From assembly GCA_947652605.1 (NCBI GenBank), contig OX393577.1:20525466-20589465 (forward strand): DNA of 64,000 nt. Reading direction: 5' to 3'. Shown here piece by piece: positions 22,921 through 35,042 of this stretch (positions are counted from its first letter, which is position 1; each line of letters starts with the position of its first letter). A program made the translations under genes and the position numbers. The notes under the pieces were generated by a model. It had not been told where the DNA came from and searched no databases. It was given only the letters and a program-made list of their open reading frames with translations. The stretch is from Elmis aenea (taxonomy: Eukaryota > Arthropoda > Insecta > Coleoptera > Elmidae).

Positions 22921-25229
22921 ATATTAAAAATATTATAGGGATATAGAAGTATTTTTAATAAAAAGAAAGTAGTGGAAAAAAAATGTTATTATTTACATCT
23001 TCAAAATAATGTATTTTAAAAAAAAAATACAATTTAGAACAGTGAAAAATCAGCACATTAAAGTTGTCATCGGTCCAATCATAGAAACTGGTTTCCCAGG
23101 ATGGACCACCAACCACCACAATTTTCTGAAGCATAATGGAAGCAAAAACACTTTTTGATTTTTGAACTTACTCCAGCACACTGTGTATGTGTATGGACCC
23201 AAGTGTGACATTTTATCAACCGTATCATGCCTTTGTTTTCTAACATATAATACAAAACCATGTAGTGTCAGTTTTTATTCTTTGTCTTTTTAGTATAACA
23301 TTAATTTGTTGATTTTACTTTATTAATTAATTCTCTTTTGGTTTAATCTAATTCCAATTTATGACGATTACTTGTTATCACAACTGCTTTCTGGGTCGTT
23401 CTTTCAGTTCAAGAAGACGATGGACCGGTCCAATTCAGACGACTGCTTGTGGTCCAAACTGAGCAACTTTTATAAATATTTACAAATATTTCATCTAACC
23501 TTACTTTTGAACTAGATTGATATAAATATCATAGTAAATTGAAGCCTGACAAGTTTACTTTCTTCAGATATACCTAATAACATATTTTGCTACTTACTTT
23601 AAAACAGCCTAAGGACAATTGGTCTTCCATTAAAATATTCCTCTTCACAAACTGTAGCCATGAAAATGGTCAGCCAAGTTTATGTCCATACAACTAAAAT
23701 TGACTATTTTATAGCGCAAATGCCTTATACCTGTCAAGTTACGATAGTGGTCAAACAAGTACAAACAACAATGTTGTTACTACTGCAAAATTTTAGTTTA
23801 ATACTTAAGTTGTTCACCATTCATTTTAACTAGTTCAATTTTTTTGATAGATTATATACATAAGTAATCGGTATATCATATGTAAAACATAATCTAATAT
23901 TAATAAGCTTACTTAAAAATCACTTACTACAAATTTATTGTGCAACAGAAGCAGTATTTCAAGAAACTATAAAAAGTAAACAAAGTTACTTCCTAATAAA
24001 TATTGCTAATCCCAACGGGAGATGTGCACGATAAAGATTTATAGATGGCAGTCACCAAAAGCTCTAGATAATCTCGTACAATGTCGAACACACAAACAAC
24101 GCTTAACAGTTTTTTAACTCAATACATACGAGGACACTTGTGTAGGTGCGCAAGAAATATCGGATGCAAATGGTAGATTAACCTGAGCCTCTTCTATATC
24201 ATCTCGCCACGTTACTTGATTTATACGTTGGCTTGAGTAATTTATATCCTATGTGGTTTTATTGTACGTTGCAGTTCCCTCTAATATATTACCTGATAAA
24301 GTTCCTATAGCTAGAAGTTTTCACTTTTCAGCTTGAAGTTCGCAAGAAAAGTGCACCCTGAAAAATGTTGCGGTTTTTATTACACCGCGAAATTCTGATA
24401 CTGCGATTTTTCAAAACTACTATGCTCTGCTAACTATAATAAATGCAGCAAGTAGCCATTTTTAGTGTCAGATAACGTTGATAAATGAAATTTTCCTTCA
24501 AGCTATTACAGCGTATGTGATGGAACAGTGCAGAAATGATAAATGGTAAGGAACGAATTTGTATTACATTCCTCTCATATGTATGTAGTTTCTGCAAAAT
24601 GTTGAATATGAAGTTATATGGAGTAAGTTTAGTGGAAGTTGTATATTTTCTACATGGTGATGTGATGAATTTTGCAAGCCAACGTAGCAAATAATAAAAG
24701 TTACGATGGATAGAAACTTAAACTTTTTCTGCTTCGAATAATTAAGTTTAGCTGCAGGCTTGTTCTAAAGATATGAAATAAAGGCTAGAAAGGCAACGTA
24801 AAATAATTTTTAAAGGTGATATTCTACCTTTTTTCTTAAAAACTGGTAGCTAGGACACATCGGCTAATGTTGTCAACATGTCATATTTTCGAATTATTCT
24901 TTACCAAACGATCCGTTTAAAAAAAATACTTAATCCCTGAACGATACTCAATTTTGTCAAAATTTAAATTTTCACCCAACATCACCTTCTAGAAACGTCA
25001 CAATTGAAAACAACTGAACTCTTTATCCCAAACTATGCATTTGTTCTTGTCAAAGTTTGTAGTACTTGCTTCCATGGTAACGACATTCGATTTTGTTTAT
25101 TAGTAATGACCATGGCTTACTATTTTTCAATACTCCCTCGTATATGTTCATTATTTAAGTAAGACTGATATCAAGAAAGCTTGTGGTTGTGTAGTGTTTG
25201 TAAGGTTGAAATAATTTAAATGTTCCCTA
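22921..25229. other. No recognisable gene
   Basis: AT-rich DNA. GGTCCAAACTGAGCAAC near 23450 is a weak inverse of GCCGAATTTGGACCAC at 22115 and may be the far end of a decayed outer element. Otherwise nothing. Confidence 0.4.
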
Positions 25230-25718
25230 ATGATTCATCTTACAACTGACCCGTGCAGCAGGTGCGATGGTGCATGCAGTATGTCCGTGTCCCCAAGGGC
25301 GGTTTCTGCAAAAACCTGTCTGGAAGAAGATTGCTACTTTACGTGTAGAGCTGCTTGCATTTCTAGCAGCTTCAGCCACGACGTCTCTGCGCGACCAGAG
25401 TCTATAGCAATGAATCTGACTTTTTGTTTTCTTTCATTTAGATGTTGTTACACCAGACCATACTACTTCAGTTACTTGCAGTTGGCTGTCTTGAACATTC
25501 TCGGAACTAAGAAAATTATAAGAAACAAGCATATCGAGATTGCCTGGGGCACTTCAGTCCTTTTTGTTTTATTTTTGCAGTTGCACAGGATGAAAATGCA
25601 TATTGTATACCGAGAATTTGGTGTTAAAGTATTTTGTTTTGTCAGCGGTGCATGCGATGGTGTTAAAACTAATGCAGAATGCAAACAAGATGTACAATAT
25701 TTACCTGTTAAAAACTAA
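25230..25718 (+). other. Longest open frame in the window (162 codons), not recognised
   Basis: The first 60 residues are cysteine-rich (CSRCDGACSMS, CLEEDCYFTCRAACIS) and lie in DNA less AT-rich than its surroundings. The rest is hydrophobic and shows no motif. The minus strand of the same 200 bp also reads well, for example SGRAETSWLKLLEMQAALHV, a stop, then QVFAETALGDTDILHAPSHL. That looks more like ordinary protein, so the plus-strand frame may be its shadow. I cannot name either. A decayed host exon or a captured exon are both possible. Confidence 0.25.
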
Positions 25719-26289
25719 AAAAAATTGTAAAAATTCCAATCTTATCCATCAAACAGTCAGAACTGTTGGTGTTGTTATTCGTAAAACGTTATAAAATCAT
25801 TAAGAAGCGCTTGGCTACCCTCACATCTAAATATTTTACAAATTCATCTATTATAGATAAAGTTAGATTGAGTTCTTATTTTCCAATCGATTTGATTAAA
25901 AATAAAGCAAGTGGTTTCAAGTCAGATACGTGAAAATTGAATTGTTTAATTATTTATATTCTAGTCTGCAAGACTCCATATATAAGTAGAAAAATGTTAA
26001 AATATTTACTGATTTTTCCATTTTCCATTGTGTAATAAACGTATATTGAGTTTATAGAATGTAAAAACAATGCAATTTGTCTATTTTGTCAGGTTATTCG
26101 AAAAGTGACAAAATGTGTACTTCTTTTTTGTCACTAAATTTCGTTATAAGCAACTTTTTTTAAATCCTGTCCCGAAATTTTGAAGACCGATTTTCATGGC
26201 GCTGTTAGTGGAACCATATATAAATGAGTTATATATAGCGTTGTGAAGCTTAATACTTCAGCTACATTCCGTAAAATATTCATGGTGCT
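25719..26289. other. No gene; possible mariner left end at ~26089
   Basis: CAGGTTATTCGAAAAGTGAC at about 26089 resembles a mariner inverted repeat and lies upstream of the mariner relic in the right orientation. I did not find the matching right end. Confidence 0.35.
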
Positions 26290-26870
26290 ACAACAATCCT
26301 ATCAGTAGTTATGATGCCAAATTTTGTTGTAAATCGGGAAAAACATTATTCGAAGCGTACTGAATGGTTATATTGATTAAAGGAAGTGAGGCTTATGAAC
26401 GTGCTATGGTTTTCCAGTGACTTGCTAAGTTTCGCGACGGCAGATAAGACTTGGAAGACCACCAACACCCGGGTCAGCCAAAAACGACTAGCTCAGTAGA
26501 GAATATCGAAAGAGTGAGCGAAGTACACAATTAATTCATTTCAGAGTGCCAGACGGTAAACGTAGATTATTATTTGAGTGTTTTGCAGAGTTCGGTGGCA
26601 AGGATTCATCAGGTTAATACTCTGTACCACGAGCAAGGGAGCTAGCCGCTACCACACGATAACGCACCGTCCCGCAAGTCCAAACTCGCAAATTTCTGGT
26701 CAAAAAGTGCATTGTAGTCCTTGATTACCCGATGTATTTGCCCGATTCTGCTCTCTGAGACTTATGGGTATTCCACAAAATAAAATTAAAGCTGAAAGGA
26801 AACAATTTTGATACGGTTGTGGAGCGCGTTATGTTAAATAGTGTTGAGGGAATATAAATAAAACTGGTTT
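26290..26870 (+). pseudogene. mariner transposase relic, internally deleted
   Basis: Readable pieces in three frames: GSEAYERAMVFQ, FRDGR, LEDHQHPGQPKTTSSVENIE (the HTH-to-GRP linker of mariner), then RKFLVKKCIVVLDYPMYLPD and KIKLKLKGNNFDTVVE. The last pieces correspond to the region around the third catalytic aspartate (normally VLDHPPYSPDLAPCDFxLFP). HDNAP at about 26654 is the second-aspartate motif. Between the N-terminal HTH and HDNAP some 100 residues are missing. Multiple stops and shifts. Non-functional. Confidence 0.8.
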
Positions 26871-28182
26871 TATACTTAATTTCATACAAATATTATCCCT
26901 TTTATTGCAATGTTTTCAGTTTTTATAACTCCTTATATATTCTTTTCAAGATATATTACAATAATGTTCCTTACATCATATTCAACGGTAGGAATTGCTC
27001 AGCGCGTGTGACAGATGCACTATAAATTATCGTTTAGTATTAACTCAAATGTTACGTATTGCTCGCTTCTTAGCTTTTAAAGAATCATGCAATACCGTGG
27101 TTATTGGGGATGTGAAACAGATGTTTTATGTGTTCTACGGCACTAAGAAGTGAGGTCCGTTCCTGCACTTGCAACTACATATGTTTTAATGTTTCACGAT
27201 AACACTCGGAGTATTTCACGATATATCATAATTCATTTTTGATATGCGCTTCTACATAACGTAGTACAAGTGTAGATGTAAGCTGTAAGATATATCATAA
27301 TTTTCCTTGGCCATTAATATTAACTAGGTGGCTGTGGTTATCAAATGGCTTTTGCCATACAAGTACCCGTAAGGGTTACTACATGTTGCAATGTAAGATA
27401 AAGAAGATATTGCGCTTGATATCTTGATAACGAAACTTGCAATAAAATTACTTCAATTACAACAAGTTTCTAGCTTTTACGGATACATCACAGGTATTAA
27501 AAAATCTTAAGAGGTTCAATTTTGTATCGGCGTGATCAAGCAAACTGAAATTTAATCAAAATATATTTCCTTTGTTAAATGTAAAATCTAAATCGCAAAG
27601 CGCTTTTAAAGTAAAAGTGTTTGCAGCTACACGGTACACAAAAAGGGAACAAAAATTGAACAATTAACATAATAAGTTAGGGGATTTTTGTTAAATTATG
27701 TTGCTTAGAGTTAGCATGTGTTCTGTAAATGCAGTGTAACGCCAATTTTCGCACTGTCATCATTTAAATATCTATCTTTAATTTGATGATTCTTGTATTT
27801 ACATATCCAATTGTTACACTTACGATATTGCAATGCGAATTTCTTCATAATTTTTATTGTCATATGTGCTGGTCAGCAATTTCGCAATACATTTTTAGAA
27901 CTATTTATTTGGGTCTGCGTATAAAGCAAAATTCTATTAAAAGTGATTTGTAATCATACCTAAGTGATTTCTTGCAACTACTGTTACTGTTTTACATAAT
28001 AATGTCATGATAATAATTAGGTTATACAATTTTGATAAAAACGATGTATTGCAAATACCAGTCTCTGAAAAAAATGAGATAGATTTGTTTTATTTGAACA
28101 ATGAAAAGATCAAAAAAATTGGAAGTTAATTTCAAAATAATTATCATATTTCTTAACCTTTTCCTAATGAATTATATTAAAA
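26871..28182. other. No recognisable gene
   Basis: AT-rich DNA. Some local self-similarity near 27210-27305 (the word TATATCATAATT twice) but no element ends. Confidence 0.4.
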
Positions 28183-28675
28183 CAGGGACCCGAACCGAAC
28201 TGGCATGGAACAAAAACCGGCACGAACCGGTGCTTTATTCATGAACTGTGAACCGGAACTGAACCTGTTAGTTGATAAATCACAAAACCCTTATATCGGA
28301 CCGAACCGACTGGTGTTAATCGATTCAAACCGGTTCACACAACGGTTCGGACCAATTATATTTATTAATGACATTGTATGTTATTTATTTTTGTAATTTT
28401 GATTACATTTGACCAAAAATGGAAAAATTTTAGACAATTCAATTTAAAATTATGCATCGTCATAAACATATATTTGAATAATGTATACTTTTAAAAATTT
28501 CCTATTAAAAACAAAATAAGCATAGAACCGGAACCGGACTAAACCGTTGCCGCCGAACTGGTTATCGAATCATTATAAAATAAAAACCGGTGGTTCGGAA
28601 CGTAAACCGAAAATTTAAAATTTATAGAACCGGTAACCGGAACTCAACCGTAATTCTTTGCGGTTCGGGTGCCTG
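28183..28675. mobile_element. hAT-like MITE (CAGGGACCCGAACCG)
   Basis: The ends CAGGGACCCGAACCG and CGGTTCGGGTGCCTG are inverse. The flanking 8-mers TATTAAAA and TAATTAAA agree at 6 of 8 positions, a worn target duplication. The interior is rich in ACCGGTTC words. The 63-codon frame at 28205 is built from those words and is not a gene. Confidence 0.75.
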
Positions 28676-29448
28676 TAATTAAAAATAACTGTTGGTAATA
28701 TGCAAAATGATTTTTCAACCGTCATCTTCTTATATATTATATTATACAACATCAACTCCGAACAAATCAAAAGGGAGTTTATGATCCTCAGTAGTATTAC
28801 AGATATATTCATTCTTCCCCTGGGTACCTAGCAAAAAAACTTCCTTATTGTAATTAAAATAGCAAAAAATTATCAATAGGCTCTACAATAATCTGTTTTC
28901 ATTAATCTGTGGCTTAAAAGGAAAAACAATATAGCGTTTTGGCTAGTTAACATACACTTAAACCACAAATTATTCGGAGTTTTATTGCTAATCAGGGAGT
29001 ATTTTTTTATAGTTTGTAGAAGTATGCAGACAAAACGTACTTTACATAGAACTTGGTTATAACAAGATCCAAGGGACCGATAAAAAATGCTCGTTAAAAC
29101 CTTGTCTAGTTATAACTGTTATAGCTCTTTTAAAGTTTAGAAATAACAATGGAGCGATATACCCATACCTGTGTTATTATTGTACGGTTATGTCTTATCC
29201 GATTTACTTTTTGCGTATTGTACGTCTGTAGAAAGCTCAAAAGCGCCAGGTTTTATTTGAAGATCTTATTATAGTACAGTTCATGAAATGCTTATTAGCT
29301 ATTAGTAGTTATTTGCGGTTTAATCGTTAAAGCCAATTTATTTAGGATACAGTTTATTAATTTTTTAAAATATTAAATGCCGATAAACTCCACTTATGCG
29401 GTAATAAAGTTACAACTTAAGATTGCATCCTCATTTGTTAGAATAATC
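28676..29448. other. No gene; possible pogo/Tigger-like end at 29050-29125
   Basis: The text TTGGTTATAACAAGATCC, followed by TGCTCGTTAAAACC and AGTTATAACTG, resembles terminal regions of pogo/Tigger elements, which are rich in CGTTATAAC words. No partner end or coding found. Confidence 0.35.
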
Positions 29449-30891
29449 CAGGGCTTCGAACCGTAATTTTTTTCGTTTCGGTTTTCGTTCCAGTTCAATT
29501 AAAAAAATATATATCGGTTTGGTTCCGGTTTTCGTTCCGGAAAAAATAACGTTTTTTTTCGGTTTTCGGTTTTCGGTTCAGCTCCGAGAGATTACTCAAT
29601 ATATTTTTTTAAATGTTTTTATTTGGTATAATAATTGGAAATAGAAGTATATAACATATGATGATAAAATAATTTATTAAACGAAACATATACAGCGTCA
29701 TTCAAAAAGTTTGCAACAAACGGGGAAAACATTTATTATCGATTTCTCAGAAAATTTTATTCCTGACAAACGTTGGTGCAAGGTTTAAAACTAATTTTAA
29801 GAAGAAAAAAAGTTTAATAGAAAGTCATAGGACACTAGATTTCAGCGATTTTTGAAATATTCGCAAGAGTAAAGTGCCTTTATTTTAAGAAATACAATTT
29901 TTTTTTATAAGAAACAGTTATTAAGAATCTCAAAATAGGGCTAGATTTATATTTTGAAGATCGAATTCCAATTTTTATTTTTTAAGAAATTTCAACATTC
30001 AAAAATGGAAAAGTTTTTTATTATCAATTTCTCAGAAAATTTTATACTTAATAAAAGTTGGCGCATGATCTAAAACTAATTTTAAGATAAAGAAAAGTTC
30101 AATAAAAAGTCATGACACTAGATTGTAACGATTTTTGAAATATTCTCTACAGTAGAGTAGCCTTATTTTAAGAGATACAATTTTTTTTTATTAAGAAACA
30201 GTTATTTCAAACTTAAGGCTAAATTTTAAATTTTACGATGAAATTCCAATTTTTAATTATTAAGAAATTTTAAGCACTTTACTCCTGCGAATATTTCAAA
30301 AATGGTTAAAATCTAGTGTCTTATAATTCCTTATGGAACTTTTTTTCATCTTAAAATTAGTTTTAGACCATGCACCAACTTTTATTAAGAATAAAAATTT
30401 TCGAGAAATAGGTAATAAAAAACTTTTCCATTTGTCGCACACTTTTTTAATGTTGAAATTTCTTAAATAGTAAAAATTGGAATTTGACCATCAATATTTA
30501 AATTTTGGGATTCTAAATAACTTTTTCTTATACAATTTTGTTGTATCTCTTAAAATAAGGGCACTTTACACTTGCAAATATTTCAAAAATATCTAAAATG
30601 TAGTGTCCTATTACCTTTTTTAAACTTTTTTTCATCTTAAAACTAGTTTTAGACCATGCATCAACTTTTATGAAGAATAAAATTTTCTGAGAAATCAATA
30701 ATAAAATTTTTTCCCATTTGTTGCAGACTTTTTGAATGAAGCTGTATAAACAAAACACTCGAGTTTGTTGAACATGTACCGAACCGTAATAAACCGAAAT
30801 TTTTTTTGGTTCAGTTTCGGTTTTCGTTCCGACAAAAATAACGGTTTTTTCCGGTTTTCGGTTTTCGGTTCAGTTCCAGTTCGAAGCCCTG
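29449..30891. mobile_element. hAT-type MITE, CAGGGCTTCGAAC family, copy 2
   Basis: The same family as 4729-5743, in the opposite orientation. The ends are CAGGGCTTCGAACCG and TTCGAAGCCCTG. The 8-bp repeat GAATAATC is perfect on both sides (29441-29448, 30892-30899). It also holds a foldback, but of a different sequence, at the same internal base as copy 1. Confidence 0.92.
29693..30744. mobile_element. Foldback core built from four related units
   Basis: The ends are CAGCGTCATTCAAAAAGTTT and AGACTTTTTGAATGAAGCTG, with TATA outside. Each arm consists of two diverged direct copies of a ~310-bp unit (start words at about 29729 and 30013 in the left arm, both continuing TTTCTCAGAAAATTTTAT). The right arm holds two inverse copies. 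The order is therefore unit, unit, inverted unit, inverted unit. Non-coding. Confidence 0.8.
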
Positions 30892-30968
30892 GAATAATCC
30901 TCCAAAATCACTAGCATTAAAAAAAAGTCTGTCGTTTTGTGCCGAATCAAGCCTATGAGCTTCTAAAT

Positions 30969-31210
30969 CAGTGTTTCCCAACGTGGGACGTAGGCCGCAC
31001 CTGACCAAATAATATACATAGTGTAATGTATAATTTATATTTACTAAAGAAAGTCAGATTAAAATCAGTTTTACCTACGTTCTTTTTTATTTGAAGTATC
31101 TATGTGGTATTTGCATTCTCCTTTTTCGGAATTTGTTTGACTAGAGGGGGCATTAAAATCTTTTGAGGTGTTGAGGTGGGGCATGATTTAAAAAAGGTTG
31201 GGAAACACTG
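30969..31210. mobile_element. hAT-type MITE (CAGTGTTTCCCAAC)
   Basis: The ends CAGTGTTTCCCAAC and GTTGGGAAACACTG are perfect inverses. The flanking 8-mers TTCTAAAT and TTCAAAAT differ by one base. This is a common hAT terminal sequence. 242 bp, non-coding. Confidence 0.88.
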
Positions 31211-31376
31211 TTCAAAATAAAGATTCATCCTGCCTTTCACGATTATTTGTATATATTTAGATCTTTTAATCGTTTTTCCCCAAGAAACTATGATTCTTTG
31301 TACGTACAGGTTCGCCGCGTGCATACGAGCCGCCTTTATGCAAATATTAAAAAACCGCCCCGCCCCCCTGAATGTA

Positions 31377-32019
31377 CAGGGTGGTCCAAATTCGATGGGA
31401 TTACATCGATATTTCGCTTAATAGTCAAGATAGAGAAACTGTTAAATTACCAAAAATGTGCAGTTTTTTGAGATGAACTCAGAACAGTTTTCAAATATAT
31501 TCTATCATTTCGGGTTTTTCTTGTTTTTTTTTTGTTTTCACAGCCTACTTTCTGTTTTCCATCTTTAAAAAAATTTAAAAACTCTTGTAACTTGCGTATC
31601 ATTAAAAATAAATACATCAACCTTTATATATTTGATATGGCAAAAAAGTAGGTAATTTAAATAGGTCATAGCCAACTATAGCTTCTATTTAAAAAAAGGG
31701 AAGTTTGTGTCACTACTTTTTAATAGTAACCGTAAAAATTTTTTGTCAGTGCTATCAAAATCTACATAAAAATATCTAAAAATAATCTTTATAAACTTTT
31801 TCGATATTTAAAACAATAAGGGAGATAATTATGACACATTATAATTATAACAAAAAAACAATTTTTTTCTAATAACTGAAAAACCGGAAATAATAGAATA
31901 TTTTTGAAAACGGTTCTGAGTTTGTGCCAAAAAACTGCACATTTTTTGTAACAACCGTTTCTCTATCTTGACTATTAAGCGAGATACCCATGTAATCCCA
32001 TCGACTTTGGACCATCCTG
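31377..32019. mobile_element. TA foldback (CAGGGTGGTCCAAATTCG)
   Basis: The ends are CAGGGTGGTCCAAATTCGAT and, on the right, TCGACTTTGGACCATCCTG, with TA outside. The arms share AGTCAAGATAGAGAAAC and AACTGCACATTTTT. The interior word CATAGCCAACTAT also occurs in both arms of the foldback at 50958-52505, so the two families are related. Confidence 0.85.
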
Positions 32020-32206
32020 TACATGTACAAAATTTTTGTAATTAATATAAAAATTTATTGCAGTATAAAGAATAATAAGACAAAACAAAACAAATATGTC
32101 ACATTTGAAAAGTAAAGTATAAAATTATACCTATGTACATCTGTACATGTTTTAAAGAATGAGCAGTACAACAAGAAAAGTTTGATAAACCTAATATATA
32201 TAATAA

Positions 32207-32255
32207 CTAGCTGATTTACCCGGCGTTGCACGGGTGATTACAATTCTTTTTTTTA
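32207..32255 (-). mobile_element. Helitron 3' end, remainder not delimited
   Basis: The minus strand ends CCCGTGCAACGCCGGGTAAA TCAG CTAG (spaces mine), a hairpin plus CTAG before a host T, the canonical form of the two copies above. Homology to those copies stops after about 50 bp. Either the body is different or the 5' part is lost. Confidence 0.7.
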
Positions 32256-34738
32256 TCAATCACAGACCTTGAATTTAGTACTTAAATATTGCGAGATCCC
32301 CTATCGTAAAATCGGATTAATTAAAATTGTGAATTGAATGATTTGTATGATTTGAACAATCTGGCGTTTTGCCACGAAATAAAAATAAATGTAGTACAAA
32401 ATGTGCAAAGCCAATTACTCAGGACTTTGCCGCCCCTTCGGTTAGCCGCCCTTGTGCGGTGCACAACTTGCCACCCTACACGCGGCGGTCCTGCGTACGT
32501 TAAAATTAAAATAAAATTAAGGAAAAAATAAGCTCATTTTGGTTGGAAGACGGTTGCAGTTTTAAACGCTTTACTTCTCTGTTTTCAAATCTTCATTATC
32601 GTTTTAAATAAGAAGTCTCGAGCAGTTAAAAATTAATAGACGGTTGTGTACACCTAAAGCTTCACAACCGGTTGAGGAAGAAGTTTTAATGCAAGTCTGG
32701 AAGTCGTACGTGACCAGAGAATGGCTCGCACTGAAACGTTAATCTAAAGAAGATTTTTTACAGAAATTAATATTTGTTAGTTTCAACGGTTGGTGAAGAA
32801 GTCATCACGAGTGGTAAAGAAAGAATGGTGGTGCAGACAGCAGCCAGACGTCTCCGTAAAGTCGTTGACCGCTTGTAGTACAGCGACACCAACGTCTGTC
32901 CGCGTACCAAAGGCTAATCTACCGCGATTGACAAAGCATCAAAGCCTGTTACTTCAATGTACGCCTGTTGCAGCGAATGCTGCATCCCATTTACGCGGAA
33001 GAATAGAAAAACACACTCAAATTCGCGGAAGATCAAAAACACAAGGCCAACGGGTTTCAGTTTTCAGGCTATTAATATAACTTTGTCCGCTATAATTTGA
33101 TCAGCAATTTCCTGTTTCTTGTTACCACAACCTACACCACCTGTCTCGGTATTAGATCACAACTTTCTTGACCTACGCCATAATTTTTAGAATTTATCGG
33201 CTGTATATCTTCTGAAATATGTGAGTTGTAGATCTTGCGGAAGTCCTTAAAATATGGACGTTAAAACTCAACTTCAAAGTCAAAATAAATTCCCGGTTTC
33301 CGTTCAAAACATTCGTCATATTGGTCTAATTTTGAAATTTGCGTGAAGATCTCAGATTTACCATTGAGACCCTCAGTGACAATTATTGATCATAAGTTCG
33401 ACTAAATAACAATCGCAACATTAAAATGTGCAAAGATTTTAGCTTTTTTCATGCAAACACAAAAAGTTTTTTTTACTTAAACAACCCAAAAACTAAGTCA
33501 AATTGCCTTAACATTTAAAATTCTTTTGCTTATATGAAGGAGCTTAGTTTGTAAAACAAATTTTTGGCCTATTTAGATATTTATATTTGACGGAAGGCGT
33601 CAAGTAATTTGAACATGAATAATGGATCCCAACAGCGCTTATATAAGCTTTCGATTCGGTGTAAAGGTTTGAAAATAACTTTTTAAAAAGCACTTGTCTT
33701 TCCTTAAAATCCCCTCATTACAACGGAGGCGCCTTCCGCATGATCTCTTTTCACGAAGCTTGAAGTTGGTACGTGACAAGATAAGTCATGGACGTCAGAA
33801 TATAACAACGATAGCAAACTGAAATAGAAAAGTAAATTCTTCTACACTTTTTTTAGTATCCACTCACTGGCAAATAGAATGTTATGGAATATGAAACTTT
33901 ACAGTTTGAAAAGTTTTTGTTCAATTTAAAGTGTGTTAATTTATTTAAGCATAATTGCATGTAATTTCTTTTCTTGGGTTTAATTTTTGTATTGGTTTTA
34001 ATAGGCATAGTATCAAGCAAGCTTTAAAAATGATACTATTTTAAAATTTTGGCGCTGTCAAATTCTTTGATTTTGATAGGCACCCAACATTCATGCTTAA
34101 ATTTATCAAAATAATTTGTAACAATTTACTTAACTTATATGTAAATAAATTTGAAACCACCTCCTACAATTTCAAATTTCAACAAACCACGATTGTGTTT
34201 ACTTTCTAAACATACTATGTTGTTTTAGCTCATATGCAAACTACACTCTCGATATCATTTGCGAATGATAGCGACGAATCGGTTTATAGAAAGCATTCAA
34301 GCAATATCGGTGTGATGTTGCTTTAATGATTCTCCAGGCAATATATTTAGCTATTCTAAGCCTTAGGAGAAAACGAAATACCTGGAAATGCCGGAAGAAA
34401 TGAAACCTCTATGATTTTAAATTCATAAATGCATTAATACGAGAACTTCAACGAAGTAGAAACGTGTTATTTGTTAAATACTGAAAAATTCTGTTAGTTT
34501 ATGGAAAAAAATGCAATGCTAAAAAGTAGGTACGAATTGATAGTTTAAAAATAAAAATATGCTAATACGTAACTTTGAAAATTTGATTGCGTAATAATTT
34601 AATTGTTCTATCGAAGTTACTTAATTTATTTTAACAAATTTAATCATTCATTTGTTATATTTAAATATACTTAACGTTAAAAAGCTTCGGTTACAGTTTA
34701 TGAGAATTAGGAAGTAACTGAATAAATTACGAATGCAA
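32256..34738. other. No supported gene; possible Helitron cargo
   Basis: Downstream of the Helitron end, about 32400-32500 is GC-rich (CCGCCCTTGTGCGGTGC). A 96-codon frame lies at 32790-33080, rich in serine, threonine and arginine, without a recognisable domain. It could be a captured fragment, because Helitrons carry such cargo, but the 5' boundary is unknown. From 33100 on I see only AT-rich DNA. Confidence 0.3.
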
Positions 34739-34957
34739 TTTTCGTAATGGTTATTTGTTTTTGATATGAATTTTGGTTATACATTTAGTAAAATTGGGGT
34801 ATAAGATTCGTTATTTAATGTATTTATTTGACTAAAGTGTTATTATTGTGTGTTGTATTAATTTAATATTTTCATAGTGAATTAATGTGTTCTAATATAA
34901 ACAATATTTCTAATATTTTGCATACAGAATACAAATCAATAAATTTGATCTAAGCAG
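34739..34957. repeat. Direct repeat, left copy
   Basis: Shares with 36296-36495 a ~200-bp stretch in the same orientation, including GATTCGTTATTTAATGTATT and TTTGCATACAGAATACAAAT, with scattered differences. The pair flanks the foldback/hAT complex. Confidence 0.8.
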
Positions 34958-35042
34958 GTAAGGTCACGGTATGCTGTCGCTAAAATCTGATCTGTTTATT
35001 GCATCAAGAACATCAAACAAACATGTTTTGCAGAGTTATACG

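Noticed and set aside
32790..33080. 96-codon frame as a gene
   Set aside because: No domain recognised; Ser/Thr/Arg-rich composition may follow from base composition. Left as possible Helitron cargo.
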